Positions 25,867-34,521 of a stretch of DNA of 64,000 bases are shown here, one piece after another (the stretch's first letter is position 1; the number at the start of each line of letters is the position of its first letter). This DNA comes from Actinomadura sp. NAK00032 (lineage in GTDB: Bacteria; Actinomycetota; Actinomycetes; Streptosporangiales; Streptosporangiaceae). The DNA lies in contig NZ_CP054932.1 of NCBI RefSeq assembly GCF_013364275.1, positions 8,742,001 through 8,806,000 on the forward strand, read 5' to 3'. A model generated the notes under the pieces. It was not told the DNA's origin, did no database searches, and saw only the letters and a program-made list of their open reading frames with translations. The position numbers and the translations under genes were made by a program.

Positions 25867-27201
25867 TTAGTTGAAGCCGAAGGTGGCCGAAAGAGGCCGA
25901 TACCGGAAGAGACCGGCGGGAACGGCATCGGCGAGGGCCTTGTAGCCGGCGGGGTTCAGATGCAGATGATCACCCACGTCGTGGGCGGGAAGCAGCCGAC
26001 CGGTCGCGGACGCATCGCGCGCCGCCCGATCGAAATCGATGACCGCGTCGAAACGGCGGCTGGTTCGGATCCAGGCGTTGACCGTCTGCCGCGCCCGCTC
26101 CCTGTACGCGTCCGGATCGTCGTACATGGTGTTGCCGCCGAACGGGGTCAGCGTCGCGCCGTACACCCGGATGCCCTGCGCGTGCGCGCGGACGATGATC
26201 TGGTCGTAGGCGGCGATCAGGCTGTCCGCGACCTGCTTCTGCGCGTCCGGAGCGGCCTCCGCGGTGCCAATGTCGTTGACGCCCTCGAAGACGACGAGCC
26301 ATTGGACGCCGCTCTGAGCCAGCACATCACGATCCAACCTGGCGAGTGCATTGGGCCCGAGCCCGTCATGGAGGACGCGGTTGCCGCCGGCGGCCTGGTT
26401 CGCGATGGCGATGTCGGACGTCGCCGGACGGGCCTGCAACCGGTCGAGCAGTTGGTCGGGCCACCGGTCGTTCTTGTTCGTCGTAGAGCCGCGTCCGTCG
26501 GTCAGTGAGTCGCCGAGGATGACGGCGGCCGCTGTGGTGGGCTTAGCCCACACCTCAAGGCCGCTTAGGAAGTACCAGTGGTCGGTGTGGGCCGCCCCGG
26601 ACAGGTCAGCGTCGGTTACATGGTCACCGGCCACCATGTAGGACGTGGTCCTGGAGCCAGGGTGGGACGTGATGTTGGTCGAGGCCTGGCCGTCCGCCAG
26701 ATAGAGCGTCACCGTCAGGACGGAGCGCGGCGCCACGGGGAACTTCAGCGGATCGGACACCATCTGCGCACCAACCGGAATGACCACGGACGGGCGCCCG
26801 TGGAAGGTCACGGACTTGGCCGTCCCCGGCTGGATCGAGCCGACCCCGGCCTGCCCACCGGCCGGGAGCGCCACCGACACCTTCGTGATGGGCAGCGCCG
26901 CACCACCGAAGGCGTTGGAGAACCGCAGCCGCAGGTTCCTGCCGCCGACCGAGACCCGCACGGTCTGCCGCAGCGTCGCGTCGTCGAAGACCCCGTCGTC
27001 CTGCGTGAACGGTGGCGGCGGCATGTTCCCCGGCTCGGTCAGCTGCGGCATGGACACCCAGCTGTCGACCCAGTGACCACCGATCTTCGGCGCGGCCGCC
27101 CCTCCACCGTTCCGAGGCGCCCCTTCCGCCCCGGTTAACGACGCGGCCACAAGTGCCACCGCGAGTAGCAGCACGGCGACCAACCGACCGGCCGGCGGCA
27201 T
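25867..27201 (-). CDS. Secreted SGNH/GDSL-family hydrolase
   Basis: A 444-residue exported esterase. Signal peptide 1-27 (PPAGRLVAVLLLAVALVAAS). A beta-rich N-terminal domain (about 40-210, GGHWVDSWVSMPQL onward) precedes the SGNH catalytic domain, with Ser in VILGDSLTDG, the Gly/Asn blocks in NQAAGGNRVL and EGVNDIGTA, and the Asp-His pair in DHLHLNPAGY. Enzymes of this layout often deacetylate polysaccharides or lipids. I chose the ATG at 27201 before the signal peptide; a GTG three codons earlier is possible. A strong inverted repeat lies about 100 bases upstream, and the divergent neighbour is a polysaccharide deacetylase. Confidence 0.85.
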   Translation of the reverse strand: MPPAGRLVAVLLLAVALVAASLTGAEGAPRNGGGAAAPKIGGHWVDSWVSMPQLTEPGNMPPPPFTQDDGVFDDATLRQTVRVSVGGRNLRLRFSNAFGGAALPITKVSVALPAGGQAGVGSIQPGTAKSVTFHGRPSVVIPVGAQMVSDPLKFPVAPRSVLTVTLYLADGQASTNITSHPGSRTTSYMVAGDHVTDADLSGAAHTDHWYFLSGLEVWAKPTTAAAVILGDSLTDGRGSTTNKNDRWPDQLLDRLQARPATSDIAIANQAAGGNRVLHDGLGPNALARLDRDVLAQSGVQWLVVFEGVNDIGTAEAAPDAQKQVADSLIAAYDQIIVRAHAQGIRVYGATLTPFGGNTMYDDPDAYRERARQTVNAWIRTSRRFDAVIDFDRAARDASATGRLLPAHDVGDHLHLNPAGYKALADAVPAGLFRYRPLSATFGFN

Positions 27202-27302
27202 CGAGTTCACATCCCGCGCAAGCGCGCCTGCGCGCCTGACGCGGACATGGGGTTCACGTCTCACCACACATCTCCGATCGCACTCTGCACACCAAGGCGA
27301 AT

Positions 27303-27332
27303 GCTTCGAAACATTTCGAGCCATTTCGAAGC
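27303..27332. promoter_or_regulatory. Long inverted repeat, likely operator for the SGNH gene
   Basis: GCTTCGAAA at 27303-27311 and TTTCGAAGC at 27324-27332 are perfect inverted arms. Between them lies a third TTTCGA, so CGAAACATTTCG (27307-27318) is also a palindrome. Another TTTCGAAA lies at 27527-27534. CGAA/TTCG palindromes are known operators of sugar-responsive regulators of glycan-degrading genes in Streptomyces; the regulator here is unknown. Confidence 0.55.
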
Positions 27333-27839
27333 CTGCCGCCGAACGTACGCTGGGCCGATCACCCCGTCAAGCACCCCAATTCACCTCGCACAAATCACCG
27401 TCGCCCGGATCTCCAGCCACAGAGCACCACCAAAATCCACCTCTGAAAGCGCTCAAGGCAACTGCCGTTCCCCCATTGACCGCCCCCGCCGGTCGGCGTA
27501 CCTTACCCGAGAACTCGTCCGATACATTTCGAAACTTTTAGCCGCCCGCTCCACCTCCCATCCCCTCCCGCCACCGCCCAACAGCCACTCCCTCCCACCA
27601 CCAACCCACCACGCGCGCCCCGCCCTGGAGGCGTCCTCGACCATCCACCCGCGCCCCCAACTCCCAGCCGCCAACTCCCACCCAGCCCCCAACTCCTGGC
27701 TCCCGGCCCCGGCTCCCGGCTGCAACTCACTTCGAACGACACTTACGCCCTCCGAACCACCTCGTCGGCCCGCGCCGTCAACGAGACCGACGCGCGCCCG
27801 TCATGGCCACCGCCCAGGCACGCACCGGCCGGCGCACCT

Positions 27840-28165
27840 CCCCCCGCCCGGCCACCAGCCCCGCTACACGCACACTCCACTCCGGAAGCGCCCCCACCAC
27901 CCAGGCGCGCAACGACCCGCGCAGCGCCCCCCACCCCGCCACCAGCCCCGACACACACTCCACCCCGAAACCGTCCTCCACCACCCAGGCGCGCTTCGAC
28001 CCGCGCAGCTCTCCCCCGCCCCGCCACCAGCCCCGACACGCTCCACCCCGGAACCGTCCTCACCGTCCAGATGCGCTTCGACCCGCGCAGGCTCCTCCGC
28101 CCGGCCACCAGCTCCGATACACGCGCTCCTCCCCCGGAGCTGTCGTCCACACCCCCCGCCCTCAC
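27840..28165. repeat. Four imperfect 84-bp tandem repeats before the deacetylase gene
   Basis: The anchor GCCACCAGC recurs at 27851, 27938, 28023 and 28104 (spacing 87, 85 and 81). Each unit also carries CACCCAGGCGCGCTTCGA and CCCGCGCAG or variants. A partial fifth unit lies at about 27820. The array ends about 50 bases before the deacetylase start. Confidence 0.75.
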
Positions 28166-28218
28166 CCACCGGCAGATGTCCAAGACCCGGTACCGCCTTT
28201 CGATTTCGTGGAGGGAAG

Positions 28219-29025
28219 ATGACCCAAGTTCCGCATTCGCGGGGACGATTCGGTTCGTGCTCGGTTCGGCATTCGTGCTGGGGGCGACATTCGGCCGGGC
28301 GTCGTCCGGGTGGGGTGACGTCGGCGGCGCTGGCTGCCGCGGCGGCCGCCGTGGTGACGGCGGTACCTGCGGTTGGGCACGCGGCCGTCGCCAGGCCGCA
28401 CCCCCAGTGGCGATGCCCTAACGGATACGTCGCGCTCACCTTTGACGACGGTCCGACCGCATCGACGTTGCCGGCGCTGCTGGAGGGGCTCCGGGCCGCC
28501 GGCGCCCGGGCCACCTTCTTCAATCAGGGGAACAATGCCGAGGCCCGTCCCGACCTCGTCCGCGCCCAGCAGCGCGCCGGGATGTGGATCGGCAACCACA
28601 CGAACACCCACCCGCACCTGCCCGATCTGGGTGAGCCCGCCGCGTTCAGGGAGATCCTCGGCACTCAACTGACCCTGCGCCGCATCACCGGACGGTGGCC
28701 CACGCTGTTCCGTCCGCCGTATGGGGAGACCAGCGAACAGATCAGGCGGGACGAGGCTCGTCTGAGGCTCCTGGAAGTCCTGTGGACGGTCGACTCACGG
28801 GACTGGGCGGGGGCAAGCACGGATGAGATCGTCGCGGCGGCTCGCACCCTCCAACCGGGCGGCATCCTCCTGATGCACGACTGGGCTCAGGCGTCCGTCG
28901 ACGCTGTGCCGCGGATCGTCGGCGATCTCCGGGACCGCGGCCTCTGCCCGGGCAGGATCGCCTTCACCCCGCGCAAGGTTCCCTTCGGCGACACCTCCTT
29001 CCACGCGGTCGCGGCAGCACCCTGA
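28219..29025 (+). CDS. Secreted polysaccharide deacetylase (NodB/CE4)
   Basis: A 268-residue exported enzyme that removes acetyl groups from xylan, chitin or peptidoglycan sugars. A long Arg-containing signal (GRRPGGVTSAALAAAAAA, ending near residue 55) could use Sec or Tat. Motif 1 is VALTFDDGP (metal and catalytic Asp), motif 2 HTNTHPHL (His metal ligands), motif 3 FRPPYGE, motif 4 DSRDWAGA, and motif 5 ILLMHD. The ATG at 28219 has GGAGG five bases before it. Together with the SGNH esterase and the LPMO at 57 kb it suggests use of acetylated or crystalline polysaccharides. Confidence 0.92.
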   Translation: MTQVPHSRGRFGSCSVRHSCWGRHSAGRRPGGVTSAALAAAAAAVVTAVPAVGHAAVARPHPQWRCPNGYVALTFDDGPTASTLPALLEGLRAAGARATFFNQGNNAEARPDLVRAQQRAGMWIGNHTNTHPHLPDLGEPAAFREILGTQLTLRRITGRWPTLFRPPYGETSEQIRRDEARLRLLEVLWTVDSRDWAGASTDEIVAAARTLQPGGILLMHDWAQASVDAVPRIVGDLRDRGLCPGRIAFTPRKVPFGDTSFHAVAAAP

Positions 29026-29070
29026 CCCCTGGCGGACCCGCCCGGCGACGGATCCGCGACGGGTGATGGC

Positions 29071-29104
29071 GGCCGGCCCGCCTCCCCCTCCGGGCGGGCC
29101 GGCC
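29071..29104. terminator. Bidirectional hairpin terminator
   Basis: A perfect 12-bp stem (GGCCGGCCCGCC at 29071-29082 and its complement at 29093-29104) with a 10-base loop lies between the convergent deacetylase and PH-domain genes. Confidence 0.8.
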
Positions 29105-29167
29105 GGTTCCCATGGTCACGGTCGGCGACGCCGCATGGAAGTAGAACAGGATTCTGTGGAAAAGCCC

Positions 29168-30724
29168 TCAGCGGGCCCAGTGGGTGGGGTCGCCGCCGCC
29201 GGCACGGCGCGCGGCCAGGGCTCGGCGAGCGGTGCTCTCGACGATCGCGCGGGCCTCGCCGAGTTCGCGGTCCGTGGCCGCTACCTGAACCGGCCCTGGT
29301 GGCGCGTCAACGTGGACGGTGGCCAGCCCGACAAGGCGCTGGAACGGGTTGACGGTGAGCCGGACGCTCTGCGCGCGCGCGTGGGCGATCACATCGGTAC
29401 GGCGGCAGGGCCAGCCGTGCCGGGTCACGAACACCACATCGTCCGTGCCGGCACCGTCCGCGTGGTCGATCGCAACGGCTTTGGAGGAAGCGGGGACGAG
29501 AGGAACGGCGTCCACATGCGTCCCAGGGAAGACCTGCGAGACCAGATGCATGGCGACATGGCGGGGTGCGACGGGAAGCAGCGTCGAGGACAGGGCCTGG
29601 CGCTCGCCCGCGTAGCCCGCGACGGTGACCTCGACGCGGGCCCAGCCGAGGCTCCGCCAAATCATCGGCTCGACGATGCTGACGGCCTGCACGCGTCCCG
29701 GGGGCAGCGTCTGCATGCGGGTCTCCAGGAGCCCGTAGCGCAGGCGGATGCCGTCCGGTGACATCGCGACCGTGAAGTTCGCGTACATCACGAGGGGTGC
29801 GATGACAGCGCGGATGAGGCCGAGCAAGACGGGGATGGTGACCGCCAGCATGCCGCCTTCCGCGTACATCACGAGGAAGATGAGCGAGGCCATGAAGAGC
29901 AGGACCGTCCCGAGGACGGGCAGCTTCACCACGAGGGAAGCGAACAGCACGCCGAACGGGACGCGCCACACGTGCCTTTCGGGTGCCTCTGGCGTATGTC
30001 CGGGGAGGCCTGCGGCGCGCGCGAGGAGTTCTGCGCGCAGTTGCTGTGCCGAGTTCCGCCCCAGGTAGCGGAGCGCGATCTCGCTCTGCTCGCCGCCGGC
30101 CAGTTCCACGCGCACTTCCGCCAGGGCGAACACTCTCGTCACCAGTGGGCGGACGAGATCGATGGCCTGGATCCGCGACAGCGGGATGCGGCGCTTGTTC
30201 TTGCGGAGGAGGCCGGTCTCGACGACGAGGTCGTCGTTGTCGATGCGGAAACGGACCGCGAGCCATGTCCAGAGGCCCGATCCCACCGCGATGAACCCCA
30301 TGGGGACGGTCACGATGAGGAACCTGACGATCACCTCGGGCGTGAGAGCCAGGGTGATGCCGTCTTCCGTCTGGGTCAGCAGTAGAGGGAAGCCCAGCAG
30401 GACGAAGTAGATGATGAGGAAGATGAAGGCGCGCAATGGTGCCGTGGCCCAATGGAGCCTGTGCGTGCCCTCTGAGAAACGGATCGGAGGCCGCTGGGGG
30501 CCATACCCGTACGGAGGCGGACCGTACGGAGGGCCGAGAGGCCGCGGGGGCGGCCCGTACGGCGGATGTGGCGGCGGGCCATAGGGCGGCCCGGGACGGC
30601 CTTGAGGTCCGTATGGGCCGGGACCGGGGCGTCCTGGCGGCGGGCCATAAGGCCCCGGGCGTGGGCCAGGACCCGGGCCGGGGCCGCCCGGGGGTCCGTA
30701 TGGCGGGCCATAGGGGCCACTCAT
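29168..30724 (-). CDS. PH-domain membrane protein, YdbT-like
   Basis: A 518-residue protein. The first 80 residues are a Gly-Pro-Pro-Tyr-rich cytoplasmic tail. Then come membrane helices (about 95-150) and repeated bacterial PH domains of the YdbS/YdbT type: VRFRIDNDDLVVETGLL with RIPLSRIQAIDLVRP, later FTVAMSPDGIRLRYGLLETR with LPPGRVQAVSIVEP, and a third shorter copy near 440-500. A second membrane block lies near 270-320. In Bacillus, YdbS/YdbT protect against certain antimicrobial peptides (amylocyclicin). It overlaps the smaller partner by ATGA. Confidence 0.82.
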   Translation of the reverse strand: MSGPYGPPYGPPGGPGPGPGPRPGPYGPPPGRPGPGPYGPQGRPGPPYGPPPHPPYGPPPRPLGPPYGPPPYGYGPQRPPIRFSEGTHRLHWATAPLRAFIFLIIYFVLLGFPLLLTQTEDGITLALTPEVIVRFLIVTVPMGFIAVGSGLWTWLAVRFRIDNDDLVVETGLLRKNKRRIPLSRIQAIDLVRPLVTRVFALAEVRVELAGGEQSEIALRYLGRNSAQQLRAELLARAAGLPGHTPEAPERHVWRVPFGVLFASLVVKLPVLGTVLLFMASLIFLVMYAEGGMLAVTIPVLLGLIRAVIAPLVMYANFTVAMSPDGIRLRYGLLETRMQTLPPGRVQAVSIVEPMIWRSLGWARVEVTVAGYAGERQALSSTLLPVAPRHVAMHLVSQVFPGTHVDAVPLVPASSKAVAIDHADGAGTDDVVFVTRHGWPCRRTDVIAHARAQSVRLTVNPFQRLVGLATVHVDAPPGPVQVAATDRELGEARAIVESTARRALAARRAGGGDPTHWAR

Positions 30725-31386
30725 AGCCCCATGCTCCGTTCCTCGCCCTTCTGGGCGAGCCGGTCGCGCAGCAGGGCGGCTTCAGCGCTGGGCAGACCGG
30801 GGATGGTCGCGTCCGTCGCCGCGGCGGCAGTGTGCATCCGGACGGTGGCGATCCCCATCCACCGTTCGAGAAGCCCTGCCGTGACGTCCACGAACTGCAT
30901 CCGCCCGTACGGAACGACGATGAGGCGCTTGACGAACACACCGTGGGTGACGATGAGGTCGTCCGCGCGCTCGACATACCCGAACGCCCGGCGGTCGAGT
31001 TCGGCGACCAGCCACGTGAGGGCCGCCCCCAGAAGGACGGCGACAATCCACATGACGGCGGCGACCATGCCGCCGTTCCGCCACACGATGAACGCGCCCA
31101 CACCACCGATGGGAATCGCCCAGAGTACGGCTGTGAGAAGCCTGTGCCAGGCGTGGCGTTTGGAAATGGGCGCCCACTGGAGGCCGCTGCCAGGCGCGAA
31201 GGCCTGGTCGGCACGGTAGGCGGGCGCCGTCTGCTGCTGCCCTTGCTGCGGCGGGTAGTGTGCCGGTACTTGACCTGGCGGCTGGCCGCCTGGTCCCGGG
31301 GCAGCGGGCGCGGGCGGGTACGCCGCGTCCTGGGGCCCAGGCTGCGCGGCGGGCTCGTACGGCGGTTCGCCGTGGCTCGCGTTCAT
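30721..31386 (-). CDS. PH-domain membrane protein, YdbS-like
   Basis: A 221-residue protein with a Pro/Ala/Gln-rich N-terminal tail (1-65), two membrane helices (about 85-130) and one bacterial PH domain: FGYVERADDLIVTHGVF, RLIVVPYGRMQFVDVTAG and VRMHTAAAATDATIPGLPS (motifs in order). It is coupled to the larger YdbT-like gene by a four-base overlap, the usual YdbS-YdbT pair. It is divergent from the NuoD-like gene across 79 bases. Confidence 0.84.
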   Translation of the reverse strand: MNASHGEPPYEPAAQPGPQDAAYPPAPAAPGPGGQPPGQVPAHYPPQQGQQQTAPAYRADQAFAPGSGLQWAPISKRHAWHRLLTAVLWAIPIGGVGAFIVWRNGGMVAAVMWIVAVLLGAALTWLVAELDRRAFGYVERADDLIVTHGVFVKRLIVVPYGRMQFVDVTAGLLERWMGIATVRMHTAAAATDATIPGLPSAEAALLRDRLAQKGEERSMGL

Positions 31387-31465
31387 TGCCCCCTAGTCAA
31401 CCGGAAAACGAGTACCGCTCGCCATGGGACCATGAAGCGGTGATCGGAGCGGCGGAGGCGCGACC

Positions 31466-32614
31466 ATGACCACCGAGCGGATCGTCGGGATCGGTGCGGG
31501 CGCCAAAGAGCTCGCCACCGAGGACATGACCCTCAACATCGGCCCCCAGCATCCGTCCACGCACGGTGTGCTCCGGCTGAGGCTGACGCTGGACGGCGAG
31601 CGCATCTCCGCGGCCGAGCCCATCGTCGGATACATGCACCGGGGCGCGGAGAAGCTGTTCGAGGTCCGGGACTTCCGCCAGATCATCGTCCTGGCGAACC
31701 GGCACGACTGGTTGTCGGCCTTCTCCAGCGAGCTGGGCGTCGTCCTCGCCGTCGAGCGCATGCTCGGCATGGAGGTCCCCGTGCGCGCCGTATGGATGAG
31801 AACCCTCCTGGCCGAGCTGAACCGGATCCTGAACCACCTCATGTTCCTCGGTTCCTATCCCCTCGAGGTGGGCGCCATCACCCCGATCTTCTACGCGTTC
31901 CGTGAGCGCGAGACGTTGCAGCGGGTGATGGAGGAGATCTCCGGTGGCCGCATGCACTACATGTTCAACCGGGTCGGCGGCCTGAAGGACGAGCTTCCGG
32001 CCGGCTGGACGGCGCGCGCGCGGACCGCCGTCTCCGAGGTCCGTTCCCGGATGGGCGACATCGACGACATCATCATGGGCAACGAGATCTTCCGCGCGCG
32101 CACGAGAAACGTCGGCGTCCTCACGCGCGAGCAGATCCTCCAGTACGGAGTGTCCGGGCCGATCGCACGAGCGTCCGGCGTCGACTTCGATCTGCGCCGG
32201 GACGAGCCCTACCTCGCCTACGGCGACCTCGACGTCCGTGTGGTCACCCGTACCGAGGGCGACTGCCTGGCCCGCTTCGAATGCCTCTTGGACCAGGTAC
32301 ACGCGTCCCTGGATCTCGCCGACGCCTGCTTGGACCGCATCGCCGAACTCCCACCGGGCCCGATCAACCAGCGGCTGCCGAAGGTCCTGAAGGTCCCCGA
32401 AGGCCACACCTACGCCTGGACGGAGAACCCTCTGGGCATCAACGGGTACTACCTGGTGTCGCGCGGGGAGAAGACCCCGTGGCGCATGAAGCTGCGTTCC
32501 GCGTCCTTCAACAACATCCAGGTCCTCACGGAGCTGCTGCCGGGCAACCTGGTCGCCGACATGATCGCCATCCTCGGCTCGATGTTCTTCGTGGTCGGCG
32601 ACATCGACAAATGA
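31466..32614 (+). CDS. Stand-alone NuoD-like (NADH-quinone oxidoreductase 49-kDa type) protein
   Basis: A 382-residue protein of the NuoD/HycE large-subunit family: LNIGPQHPSTHGVLRLRL, GYMHRGAEKLFE, FLGSYPLEVGAITPIFYAF, MFNRVGGLKDELPAGW, DLRRDEPY, and the C-terminal LGSMFFVVGDIDK. No other nuo gene lies in the window, so it is not part of a full complex I operon here. It may be a second copy serving a smaller complex. The Arg of HGVLR, which NDUFAF7 methylates in mitochondria, is present. ATG at 31466 with a GGAG-containing leader. Confidence 0.85.
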   Translation: MTTERIVGIGAGAKELATEDMTLNIGPQHPSTHGVLRLRLTLDGERISAAEPIVGYMHRGAEKLFEVRDFRQIIVLANRHDWLSAFSSELGVVLAVERMLGMEVPVRAVWMRTLLAELNRILNHLMFLGSYPLEVGAITPIFYAFRERETLQRVMEEISGGRMHYMFNRVGGLKDELPAGWTARARTAVSEVRSRMGDIDDIIMGNEIFRARTRNVGVLTREQILQYGVSGPIARASGVDFDLRRDEPYLAYGDLDVRVVTRTEGDCLARFECLLDQVHASLDLADACLDRIAELPPGPINQRLPKVLKVPEGHTYAWTENPLGINGYYLVSRGEKTPWRMKLRSASFNNIQVLTELLPGNLVADMIAILGSMFFVVGDIDK

Positions 32615-32634
32615 CCCCTGGCGAGGCGTGAAGC

Positions 32635-33141
32635 CTAGGCGCGGGAGGCCCGGCGGTCGCGTTCCTCCTCGTCCGGGTCCTTGGGCACGCGGCACGCGTA
32701 CTCCAGGAAGAACGCCGCGGCCACCAGGACCACGGCCGCCAGGAACGTGCCGCCGCTGACGAAGAAGTCGTGCCGGGGGGTCGGCTTGTCGAGCTGGGTC
32801 GCGAGGCTGATGGCGAACCCGCCGAACACGCCCGCGATGACGGCGGCGGAGTGCGCGCTGGCCTTGCCCAGGGCGGCCAGCCGGGCCACGGCCATGGGCT
32901 CGATCGGCTTCGGCGCCTTGCGGCCCGCCTCCGGCACGCGTCCCCTCTCGGGCTTGCGGCGGATACGGCGCAGCACGTTCACACCGGTGAACCCCTCGCC
33001 CAGGGCGAGCAGCAACAGCGTCGGTACCGCCGTCCACGGCAGGGGCGGTAGCGAGACGTAGGCCGAACGCAGCACCGCCCAGGTGACGACCGCGATGACG
33101 ACCACCAGGGCGATGAGGAACAGCGGACGGGACGGCTTCAT
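32635..33141 (-). CDS. DUF3180 membrane protein
   Basis: A 168-residue protein with four predicted membrane helices (about 8-25, 35-52, 95-115 and 128-148) and charged loops. It matches DUF3180 (Rv3605c family) by position and pattern: LPPLPWTAVPTLLLLALGEG and AARLAALGKASAHSAAVIAG-like stretches. It is the last gene of the fol operon and is coupled to folK by ATGA. Function unknown; its conserved place suggests a link to folate or membrane upkeep. Confidence 0.82.
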   Translation of the reverse strand: MKPSRPLFLIALVVVIAVVTWAVLRSAYVSLPPLPWTAVPTLLLLALGEGFTGVNVLRRIRRKPERGRVPEAGRKAPKPIEPMAVARLAALGKASAHSAAVIAGVFGGFAISLATQLDKPTPRHDFFVSGGTFLAAVVLVAAAFFLEYACRVPKDPDEEERDRRASRA

Positions 33142-33725
33142 GCAGGCTGCTGGAGAGCCAGGTCCTCCCGCCGGCGTACGGCCGACGGGCCACCCTCGGA
33201 CTGCTTGGCCTGGGCGAGGTCACCGACGCGGCCGTGCCCCGGCAGCAGCACGTCCGGCTCGATGTCGGCCCACGGCACGAGCACGAACGCGCGCTCGTGC
33301 GCGCGGGGGTGCGGGAGCGTCAGATCGGGGTCGTCGGACGAGACGTCGCCGAACACGACGATGTCGATGTCCAGCGTGCGCGGCCCCCAGCGGACCTCGC
33401 GTTCCCGGCGCATCGAGTTCTCGATGTTCAGGACGCGCTCCAGCAGGTTCTCCGGTGGCAGCCGCGTGTCGGCCACGAGCACGATGTTGAGGAAGTCGCC
33501 CTGCTCGGGGATGTTCTCCCCGGGAGGGGCGAAGGGCGCGGTCTCGTAGACCGGGGAGACCGCCACGTAGCTCAGCCCCGGCGCGTCGAACAGCGCGTCG
33601 ACCGCCTCCTGGATGTTGTCCAGCCGGTCCCCGAGGTTGCTGCCGATCGAGAACACGACACGGTGCTGGACCAGCATGTGCCCGCCGGTGGCGGTGCGGT
33701 CGGGCATGCGGTCGGACGCAGTCAT
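33138..33725 (-). CDS. folK: 2-amino-4-hydroxy-6-hydroxymethyldihydropteridine diphosphokinase
   Basis: A 195-residue enzyme that activates the pterin for dihydropteroate synthesis. Signatures are FSIGSNLGDRLDNI, VYETAPF, GPRTLDIDIVVFGD and LPHPRAHERAFVLVP. I chose the ATG at 33725 because an AGGAGGAG lies seven bases upstream and it overlaps the folB stop (ATGA). A short C-terminal tail rich in Glu/Arg/Gln follows the domain. Confidence 0.96.
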   Translation of the reverse strand: MTASDRMPDRTATGGHMLVQHRVVFSIGSNLGDRLDNIQEAVDALFDAPGLSYVAVSPVYETAPFAPPGENIPEQGDFLNIVLVADTRLPPENLLERVLNIENSMRREREVRWGPRTLDIDIVVFGDVSSDDPDLTLPHPRAHERAFVLVPWADIEPDVLLPGHGRVGDLAQAKQSEGGPSAVRRREDLALQQPA

Positions 33726-34087
33726 GGGCGACTCCTCCTGATCTTCACGGCGACGTCCGTGAAGGGGTGCGGCACAGGCGCGCTCGGCTTGTGGACGGTG
33801 ATCTCCACCTCGGACACCGCCCCATCTTCCAGACATATTGTCGCGAGCCGGTCGGCCAGCGTTTCGATGAGATTGACGGGCTCGCCCTCGACGACCGCGA
33901 CCAGACGGCCCGCGAGCGTCCCGTAATCGACGGTACGCGAGAGGTCGTCCCCGGCGGCGGCGGGGCGGGTGTCGAGCCCGAGGACGGCGTCCACCACGAA
34001 CTCCTGGCCCAGCTCGCGCTCGGCCGGCAGGCACCCGTGCCGCCCCCGGGCCCGCAGGCCGCGCAACTCGATGCGGTCGAGGCTCAT
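33722..34087 (-). CDS. folB: Dihydroneopterin aldolase
   Basis: A 121-residue FolB: LRGLRARGRHGCLPAERELGQ (in parts GRHGCLPAERELGQEFVVD), the DDLSRTVDYGTLA motif, NLIETLADRLA and VEITVHKPSAPVP. It makes hydroxymethyldihydropterin and glycolaldehyde. It lies in a string of ATGA-coupled genes: folP, NTF2-like, folB, folK, DUF3180. Confidence 0.96.
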   Translation of the reverse strand: MSLDRIELRGLRARGRHGCLPAERELGQEFVVDAVLGLDTRPAAAGDDLSRTVDYGTLAGRLVAVVEGEPVNLIETLADRLATICLEDGAVSEVEITVHKPSAPVPHPFTDVAVKIRRSRP

Positions 34088-34521
34088 TCTTCCTCCGCGT
34101 CCACGACGTTGAGGACGGGGGAACCGTGGTGGAGCAGGAGCCGCCACTCCCCACCGGTCCGTACGAACACGTTCGTCGCCACGATGCTGCCTCCGGCGAG
34201 GAACCCCGTCTCCGTCTCCTCGTCGGCGGTGAGCACGTTCTCCTTGCACGTCACCACGGCGTGGTCGCCGTACACGTCCGTCTCGACATCGGTCAGCACG
34301 AACTGGATGTAGGGCGTGTTGGCCATGATGAGCGCCCAGGAGCGCAGCACCTCCTCGCGCCCGCGCAGCATCGTCCAGCCCGGGTGCACGCAGGACACGC
34401 CTGAGGCGTACTGACCGTCGGCCCATACGGCCGACATGCGGTCGAAGTCGCCGGCCTCGAACGCGGCATAGAACTCGGCGTGGACCTCGTCCACGTCGGC
34501 GCGGTTCACGGCACGGCTCAT
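34084..34521 (-). CDS. NTF2-like (SnoaL-type) protein inside the fol operon
   Basis: A 145-residue cone-shaped NTF2-like fold: EFYAAFEAGDFDRMSAVWAD, CVHPGWTMLRGREEVLRSW, VVTCKENVL and a C-terminal EWRLLLHHGSPV. It overlaps both folP and folB by ATGA, so it is made together with them. It might be a missing pterin-processing step (such as dihydroneopterin triphosphate dephosphorylation) or only a binding protein; the sequence does not decide. Confidence 0.8.
   Translation of the reverse strand: MSRAVNRADVDEVHAEFYAAFEAGDFDRMSAVWADGQYASGVSCVHPGWTMLRGREEVLRSWALIMANTPYIQFVLTDVETDVYGDHAVVTCKENVLTADEETETGFLAGGSIVATNVFVRTGGEWRLLLHHGSPVLNVVDAEEE

Larger units (their letters stand above)
27202..28218. 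other. 1-kb divergent intergenic region with operators and tandem repeats
   Basis: It lies between the SGNH hydrolase and the polysaccharide deacetylase. The left part holds TTTCGAA-type palindromes and is relatively AT-rich. The middle (27540-27780) is extremely pyrimidine-rich on the plus strand. The right part (27840-28165) is an 84-bp tandem array. Open frames cross it on both strands, but they are low complexity and unlikely to be genes. Confidence 0.6.

Noticed and set aside
24037..28165. CRISPR array suspected from regular repeats
   Set aside because: Repeats are imperfect, their spacing is filled with more repeat rather than unique spacers, and no cas gene is present.
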